This document shows positions 6,399 through 9,891 of a stretch of 9,891 bases of DNA, piece after piece. The notes beneath the pieces were generated by a model that worked only from the letters and a program-made list of their open reading frames with translations, did no database searches and had not been told where the DNA came from. How positions within the stretch are numbered: the stretch's first letter is position 1; each line of letters opens with the position of its first letter. The stretch comes from Chloroflexota bacterium. GTDB lineage: Bacteria; Chloroflexota; Anaerolineae; UBA4142. Both the position numbers and the translations under genes were made by a program. The stretch covers positions 1 through 9,891 of the forward strand of contig JACQGS010000216.1 of assembly GCA_016199405.1 (NCBI GenBank), written 5' to 3'.

Positions 6399-6752
6399 AT
6401 GTCGGTCCAGCTGTTTGTGCGTTCCACCTGAAGCACGTGCCGCAACGCGCAAGCGTGGCTTGCGCAAAACAAAATCGCGTCCGAACAACGCGATTTTTTT
6501 CGCGACCCGTTCACGCGCGCTGAACTGCGCGCGCTCTTCAAATCTCTCGGCGTCAGCGCGCACGAGGCGATCTCGATCAAAAGCCCATCGTACCAGCAGA
6601 TGGGGATCGATCACACGCAGTTGAGTGAAAGTGAATTGGTTGACTTGATCGTGCGCGAGCCGCGCTTGCTGCGGCGTCCGTTCATGGTCGTCAATGGCAA
6701 GCCGCTCTTTGGTTTCAAAGCCGAAAAATTTTCCGAGGCATTCAAAAAGTGA
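6399..6752 (+). CDS. Spx/ArsC-family thioredoxin-fold protein, candidate selenoprotein (in-frame TGA at 6429)
   Basis: Read through the TGA, this is a 117-residue Spx/ArsC-family protein. It begins MSVQLFVRST, then TGA as residue 11, then STCRNAQAWLAQNKI. It continues with RDFFRDPFTRAELRALF, the ISIKSPSYQQMG segment, LVDLIVREPRLLRRPFMVV and a C-terminal LFGFKAEKFSEAF. The layout follows Bacillus Spx throughout, including the LLRRP motif. The TGA replaces the first redox Cys of the family CxxC motif, giving U-x-x-C with Cys14. No other stop or frameshift occurs in the 106 codons that follow, and a hairpin sits at SECIS distance. An alternative start is GTG 6384, which overlaps the YggT-like stop. 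Its stop overlaps citrate synthase as GTGA. The alternative is a recent nonsense mutation or a base-calling error. Confidence 0.75.
6447..6465 (+). promoter_or_regulatory. candidate bacterial SECIS hairpin
   Basis: GCGCAAGC (6447-6454) pairs perfectly with GCTTGCGC (6458-6465) around a GTG loop (6455-6457). The loop begins after 23 bases counted from the TGA at 6429-6431. The bacterial SECIS rule as I know it requires a loop about 16-37 bases after the UGA with a G among the first two loop bases, and both conditions hold. The hairpin lies inside the coding frame, as in bacteria. GCGCAA-type words are common in this genome, so chance is possible. Confidence 0.6.
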
Positions 6753-7867
6753 GTTCCAATTTTGTCAAAGGGTTGGAGGGGCTTGTCGTCGCGCAAACCG
6801 CGCTCAGCCGCGTCGAAGGGCAAATGGGGCGGCTGACTTATCGCGGCTATGCAATTCACGATTTGGCGCGCCAAGCGACGTTTGAAGAGATCGCGTATTT
6901 GTTTTGGCAAGGCGAACTGCCGACACGCGCGCAGCTTGATGATCTAAAAATGCAACTCGCGCACGCGCGAATGGTGCCGCCCAACGTGATGCAACTCGCG
7001 CGGCAATTGCCGAAAGAAGCCGATCCGAGCGACGCATTGCGCACGCTCGTCTCCGCGCTCGGCGCGGGCAAGCCGCTCCAGAAACCGGATCTGTCCGAAG
7101 CGATGATGCTCACGGCGCAAGTGCCGGTGCTGCTCGCCGCGTTTCATCGCGCGCGTACGGGCGCGGAGTTTATTCCGCCGCGCGGCGATCTCGATCACAC
7201 CGCGAATTATCTGTATATGCTGTCCGGCGAAATGCCGACGCCAGCGCAAAGCAAAGCGCTCAACGTGTATCTCATTCTGCTTGCCGATCACGGACTCAAC
7301 GCCTCCACATTCGCCGCGCGCGTGATCGCTTCGACGTTGACCGATTTGTATGCGTGCATCACCGGCGCGCTCGGCGCGTTGAAGGGACCGTTGCACGGCG
7401 GCGCGCCGTCGCGCGTGATCGAGATGATCGAAAAAATTGGGACGAAGGAGAATGCGGACGCGTGGATGCGCGAAGCGTTCGCGCGCAAGGAACGGCTGAT
7501 GGGGTTTGGACATCGGATGTACAAAGCCGAAGACCCGCGCGCGGAAATACTGCGCGAACTGGCGCGCGAAACTGCCGATCCCGCGTTGTTCGATCTCGCC
7601 TTCAATGTCGAAGCGACCGCGCTGCGGTTGCTGCACGAAAGCAAGCCCGCCGAACGGATTTACACGAACGTCGAATTTTATTCGGCGGTGATTTTGCATT
7701 CGGTCGGCTTGCCGAAAGATATGTTTACACCGACGTTCGCCGTCAGCCGCATGGTCGGCTACACCGCGCACATTTTGGAGCAACTTGCGGACAATCGGAT
7801 CATGCGCCCAGACGCGGAGTATATTGGACCCGCGCCGCGCGTCGTAAAAAAGATCGAAGATCGTTAG
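6749..7867 (+). CDS. citrate synthase (type II short form) or 2-methylcitrate synthase
   Basis: A 372-residue cytoplasmic enzyme condensing acetyl-CoA with oxaloacetate (or propionyl-CoA in methylcitrate synthases). Landmarks are GRLTYRGYAIHDLA near residues 27-40, the active-site His216 in PLHGGAP, His255 in GFGHRMYK, and TNVEFYSAVIL. The position normally held by the catalytic Asp (NVDF) is Glu309. Such NVEF variants occur in some actinobacterial and Chloroflexota homologues as I recall them, so it is probably a subfamily trait. The GTG start overlaps the stop of the Spx/ArsC-like gene by 4 bases (GTGA), implying translational coupling. The gene name is left open because citA, gltA and prpC cannot be separated by eye. 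A nested hairpin follows the stop. Confidence 0.9.
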   Translation: MSSNFVKGLEGLVVAQTALSRVEGQMGRLTYRGYAIHDLARQATFEEIAYLFWQGELPTRAQLDDLKMQLAHARMVPPNVMQLARQLPKEADPSDALRTLVSALGAGKPLQKPDLSEAMMLTAQVPVLLAAFHRARTGAEFIPPRGDLDHTANYLYMLSGEMPTPAQSKALNVYLILLADHGLNASTFAARVIASTLTDLYACITGALGALKGPLHGGAPSRVIEMIEKIGTKENADAWMREAFARKERLMGFGHRMYKAEDPRAEILRELARETADPALFDLAFNVEATALRLLHESKPAERIYTNVEFYSAVILHSVGLPKDMFTPTFAVSRMVGYTAHILEQLADNRIMRPDAEYIGPAPRVVKKIEDR

Positions 7868-7873
7868 CATTAG

Positions 7874-7953
7874 AAAGCAGAGGAGCGGGGGAGCAGTGGG
7901 GTTGAGGAGAAATTTTCTCCCTTGCTCCCCTGCACTTTTCACCTCTGCTTTTT
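7874..7953 (+). terminator. nested inverted repeat with T-run, terminator-like
   Basis: Three nested stems: AAAGCAGAGG (7874-7883) with CCTCTGCTTT (7942-7951), GGGGAGCA (7888-7895) with TGCTCCCC (7923-7930), and GGAGAAA (7906-7912) with TTTCTCC (7914-7920). Five T residues (7949-7953) end the outer arm. It begins 7 bases after the citrate synthase stop. It could terminate that operon, or it may be a purine-rich repeat element folded on itself. The ribosome binding site of the next gene follows immediately. Confidence 0.5.
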
Positions 7954-7958
7954 GGGAG
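7954..7958 (+). promoter_or_regulatory. ribosome binding site deciding a TTG start
   Basis: GGGAG lies 7 bases before TTG 7966. It fixes the start of the ketopantoate-reductase-family gene at TTG rather than ATG 7981, which would remove the first strand of the Rossmann fold. Confidence 0.6.
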
Positions 7959-7965
7959 ATCAACA

Positions 7966-8901
7966 TTGAAAATTGCAATCATGGCAACCGGCGGTATTGG
8001 CGGGTTTTTTGGCGGCGTGCTCGCGCAAAACGGCAACGACGTGACGTTCATCGCGCGCGGCGAGCATTTGCGCGCAATCCGCGCGAACGGCTTGCAGGTC
8101 AAAACGATTCGCGGCGATTTTGTGTGCAAGCCGGCAATCGCGACTGATAATCCGGCGGAAGTCGGCGCGGTGGACTGGATTATTCTTTCGGTGAAAACAT
8201 ACGACACCGAATCCGCCGCGCGCGCGATTTTGCCGATGGTCGGCGCGGAGACGACGGTCGTTACCTTTCAAAACGGCGTCGAGAGCGTTGAGCAGATCGC
8301 GGCGGTGATCGGGAAAGAGAAAGTGATCGCCGCGCCGGTGCAGATCGAAACGGCGATTGTCGCGCCGGGTGTGATCGCGCAGACGAGTCCGTTCCGCAAT
8401 GTCATCGTCGGCGAGATGGACGGCAAAATTTCGCCGCGCGTCGAATGGCTGGTCGAGCAATTGAAGCGCGGCGGCGTCGACGCGAGCGCGTCGGATGCAA
8501 TGCCCGCGCCGCTGTGGGCAAAATTTCTTTTTCTGGCATCCTATTCCGGCTTGACGACGCTCGCGCGCACGGAAGGCGCGACGCTGTTCAAATCGCGCGA
8601 CGCGCAAGAAACATTGCGCGCGGCGATGCAGGAGATCGCAGACGTTGCGCGCGCGTATGGCGTGAAATTGCCGGCGGATATTGTCGAACAGCGTATGAAA
8701 TTCGCGCTGAACGTTCCGCCGGGAATGACCTCTTCGATGCACAAAGATTTGCTGAAAGGCAATCGTTTGGAAATTGATGCGCTGAACGGCGCGGTGGTCC
8801 GGCTCGGCGCGGCGAAAAATATTCCGACGCCGGTGAATCGGACGATTGCGGTCGCGCTGAAAGCGCAGGATGAGCAGGTCAAAGCGAAAGCGAAAAGCTG
8901 A
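7966..8901 (+). CDS. 2-dehydropantoate 2-reductase family protein (PanE/ApbA-like)
   Basis: A 311-residue NADPH-dependent oxidoreductase of the PanE/ApbA family, which reduces 2-dehydropantoate to pantoate in pantothenate/CoA synthesis. The N-terminal Rossmann motif reads MATGGIGG, where the first Gly of GxGxxG is Ala7. Conserved NG is at 103-104, the catalytic Lys at 186 (LWAKF), and the C-terminal domain carries SSMHKDLLKGNRLEIDALNG with Glu269. Length is normal for the family (about 300). TTG start is supported by GGGAG upstream and by the position of the first beta strand. The C terminus is Lys-rich, and the repeated AAAGCG-type words that encode it continue into the 35-base gap that follows. 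Many family members act on substrates other than ketopantoate, so panE itself is not certain. Confidence 0.85.
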   Translation: MKIAIMATGGIGGFFGGVLAQNGNDVTFIARGEHLRAIRANGLQVKTIRGDFVCKPAIATDNPAEVGAVDWIILSVKTYDTESAARAILPMVGAETTVVTFQNGVESVEQIAAVIGKEKVIAAPVQIETAIVAPGVIAQTSPFRNVIVGEMDGKISPRVEWLVEQLKRGGVDASASDAMPAPLWAKFLFLASYSGLTTLARTEGATLFKSRDAQETLRAAMQEIADVARAYGVKLPADIVEQRMKFALNVPPGMTSSMHKDLLKGNRLEIDALNGAVVRLGAAKNIPTPVNRTIAVALKAQDEQVKAKAKS

Positions 8902-8936
8902 AAGCGAAAAGTTGGACGCGAAAAGTCAAAAGCCGA

Positions 8937-9176
8937 ATGGAAATTACGCTGAAACTCTACGGAAATTTGAAACGCTATGCGCCGGACAAAAAAGAAGACG
9001 CGCGCGTCGCAATTGATCCAGCGACGACGATTCGTGCGTTGCTATTGCAACTCGGCGTGCCGGACGCGCAGGTGTGGATGAGCGCGGTGAATGATACCGT
9101 CGTGGAGGATTCGACGGCGTTGAATGAAGGTGATATAGTCGAGGTGTTTGAACCCATCGGGGGCGGCGATGCGTAA
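8937..9176 (+). CDS. MoaD/ThiS-family sulfur carrier protein
   Basis: A 79-residue ubiquitin-fold protein. It opens with ITLKLYGNLKRYAP, followed by a TIRALLLQLGVP helix, a SAVNDTVVEDSTALNEGD turn and a terminal VEVFEPIGG, all typical of MoaD-type subunits of molybdopterin synthase. MoaD receives sulfur as a thiocarboxylate on a C-terminal Gly-Gly. Here the glycines are followed by extra residues (GGGDA end), so either the tail is trimmed or this is a related carrier. No strong ribosome binding site precedes ATG 8937; the preceding 35 bases are A/G-rich repeats of AAAGCG type. A molybdoenzyme gene begins about 220 bases downstream, which fits a molybdenum-cofactor role, but that link is inference. 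Confidence 0.85.
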   Translation: MEITLKLYGNLKRYAPDKKEDARVAIDPATTIRALLLQLGVPDAQVWMSAVNDTVVEDSTALNEGDIVEVFEPIGGGDA

Positions 9177-9182
9177 ATAGTA

Positions 9183-9287
9183 ATTAGAGATTAGAGATTA
9201 GAGATTAGAGATTGGATGTAGGACGTTGGACGTTGGACGTTGGACATTGGACATTGGACATTGGACATTGGACGTTGGACGTTGGAT
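9183..9287. repeat. array of fifteen uninterrupted 7-bp units, locus 2
   Basis: Fifteen heptamers in exact phase: four ATTAGAG, one ATTGGAT, one GTAGGAC, three GTTGGAC, four ATTGGAC, one GTTGGAC and one GTTGGAT. The array begins 7 bases after the MoaD-like stop. Its ATTAGAG units match those of locus 1 (1928-2022), so both arrays belong to one repeat family. Neighbouring identical units suggest local expansion by slippage. Confidence 0.95.
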
Positions 9288-9393
9288 GGTAGTATAGCGC
9301 CTTGTGCGCGTCGTTTAAGAGTTTCGTAATCATTGAGTAAGCGGCTGGCAAGGTTCGTGCCTTAGGATTTGCTTTGAGACATGGGAGGGGAGC
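9288..9393 (+). promoter_or_regulatory. upstream region of the molybdoenzyme gene
   Basis: Between the repeat array and the next gene, TTGTGC (9302-9307) and CGTAAT (9325-9330) stand 17 bases apart and could be a weak promoter. A strong ribosome binding site (GGGAGGGG, about 9383-9390) lies just before the ATG. No hairpin or operator stands out. Confidence 0.25.
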
Positions 9394-9891
9394 ATGGAAA
9401 ATAATCGAACGGTATTGACGCGGCGTCAATTCCTAAAGACCGCCGCGATTTTGTTTGGCGGCATCGGCTTGAGCAGTATTGCCGCGGCGTGTCAACGCGC
9501 GGCGGAGATCGCGCCGAGCGCGCAACCGACGAAAGACATCGCGGCGGTGGGCGCGCCGCCGAGCGCGGGTCCAAGAATCGTGGATGGGGTGCCCGTCACG
9601 TCGAACGAAGATTTTTATACCGTCTGGTATTCGCGTGGCACGCCGCCCGCCGTGCCGGCGGATTTCAAATTCCGGCTCACCGGCATGGTCGAGAATCCAA
9701 TCGAGTTGACGCTAGATCAACTCAAAGCGCTGCCGCCCGTCATCGAAATGCGGACGATGGAATGCATTTCGAATCCGGTCGGCGGCGAATTGATTTCGAA
9801 CGCGATTTGGAAAGGCGTGCGCGTCAAGGATTTGCTCGCACAAGCCAAAATAAAAAATAGCGGCGCGCATCTCAAACTCGAAGCGCTCGAC
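9394..9891 (+). CDS. Tat-exported sulfite-oxidase-type molybdopterin oxidoreductase (partial, runs off the end)
   Basis: The first 166 codons are present; no stop is reached. The N terminus has a twin-arginine signal TRRQFLKTAAILFGG (residues 9-23) followed by a hydrophobic stretch and AAAC with Cys33, a weak lipobox, so the product is exported folded and may be lipid-anchored. After a Pro/Ala linker come the sulfite-oxidase-fold landmarks FKFRLTGMVENPIELTLDQL and the motif MECISNP, where Cys124 should be the thiolate ligand to molybdenum, then NAIWKGVRVKDLL. Such enzymes (SuoX/YedY-like) oxidise sulfite or reduce oxidised sulfur groups; the substrate cannot be decided here. GGGAGGGG precedes the ATG. 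The MoaD-like gene upstream fits a molybdopterin context. Confidence 0.88.
   Translation, partial: MENNRTVLTRRQFLKTAAILFGGIGLSSIAAACQRAAEIAPSAQPTKDIAAVGAPPSAGPRIVDGVPVTSNEDFYTVWYSRGTPPAVPADFKFRLTGMVENPIELTLDQLKALPPVIEMRTMECISNPVGGELISNAIWKGVRVKDLLAQAKIKNSGAHLKLEALD

Noticed and set aside
6429..6431. TGA read as tryptophan (alternative genetic code)
   Set aside because: Several other genes here end properly in TGA (for example at 1439-1441, 2486-2488, 6385-6387, 6750-6752), often at overlaps with the next gene, so TGA is a normal stop in this genome.
7981..7983. ATG 7981 as the start of the PanE-like protein
   Set aside because: It would delete the first strand of the Rossmann fold; TTG 7966 has a well-placed GGGAG.
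9183..9287. CRISPR array
   Set aside because: Units are 7 bases, contiguous and without spacers, and no cas gene is nearby.
9205..9429. Minus-strand ORF with TSNVQCPMSNVQ-like repeats
   Set aside because: It is only the reverse translation of the heptamer array, overlaps the start of the molybdoenzyme gene, and lacks a credible start or domain.

Overview
All fourteen genes I can support lie on the plus strand, most with gaps of a few dozen bases or direct overlaps. Base composition is moderately GC-rich (many GCG and CGC codons), and several starts are GTG or TTG. The gene mix suggests an environmental bacterium, most likely a Chloroflexota (Anaerolineae-like) genome: an F420-type PPOX protein, a DinB-fold protein, a DUF433/DUF5615 toxin-antitoxin pair, a short type II citrate synthase and intergenic heptamer repeats. 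That assignment is inference; no rRNA or tRNA gene is present to anchor it.

Layout. 67-1946: a six-helix membrane protein, a short-chain dehydrogenase whose GTG start overlaps it, and a DinB-fold protein whose 3' end runs into a degenerate 7-bp repeat array (1928-2022). 2081-2832: an overlapping DUF433 antitoxin / DUF5615 PIN-like toxin pair, the toxin visibly AT-richer than its surroundings. 2857-3264: PPOX-fold oxidoreductase. 3323-3691: an antitoxin-like protein with no intact toxin partner. 3718-4127: the remains of a molybdopterin formate-dehydrogenase-type subunit, with its N-terminal Fe-S motif fused almost directly to its C-terminal domain and the middle missing. 4138-5556: a 5'-nucleotidase-type metallophosphatase lacking the usual His of its GNH motif. 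5621-6055: SRPBCC protein.

6112-7867 is the most interesting part. A YggT-like membrane protein, an Spx/ArsC-family thioredoxin-fold protein and citrate synthase follow each other through 4-base GTGA contacts (the first only if the middle gene starts at GTG 6384). The Spx/ArsC gene has an in-frame TGA (6429-6431) exactly where the family's first redox cysteine sits (T-TGA-S-T-C-R against C-x-x-C-R). Reading frame and homology continue for another 106 codons. Starting 15 bases after the TGA is a perfect 8-bp hairpin with a GTG loop, at the right distance for a bacterial SECIS element. I read this as a candidate selenoprotein, with a recent nonsense mutation as the main alternative.

7868-9891: a nested terminator-like hairpin, a ketopantoate-reductase-family protein starting at TTG, a MoaD/ThiS-like sulfur carrier with residues after its Gly-Gly, an array of fifteen 7-bp units, and the start of a Tat-exported sulfite-oxidase-type molybdoenzyme that runs off the end. 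The MoaD-like protein and the molybdoenzyme may be functionally related, and the formate dehydrogenase relic shows the lineage once had another molybdoenzyme here.
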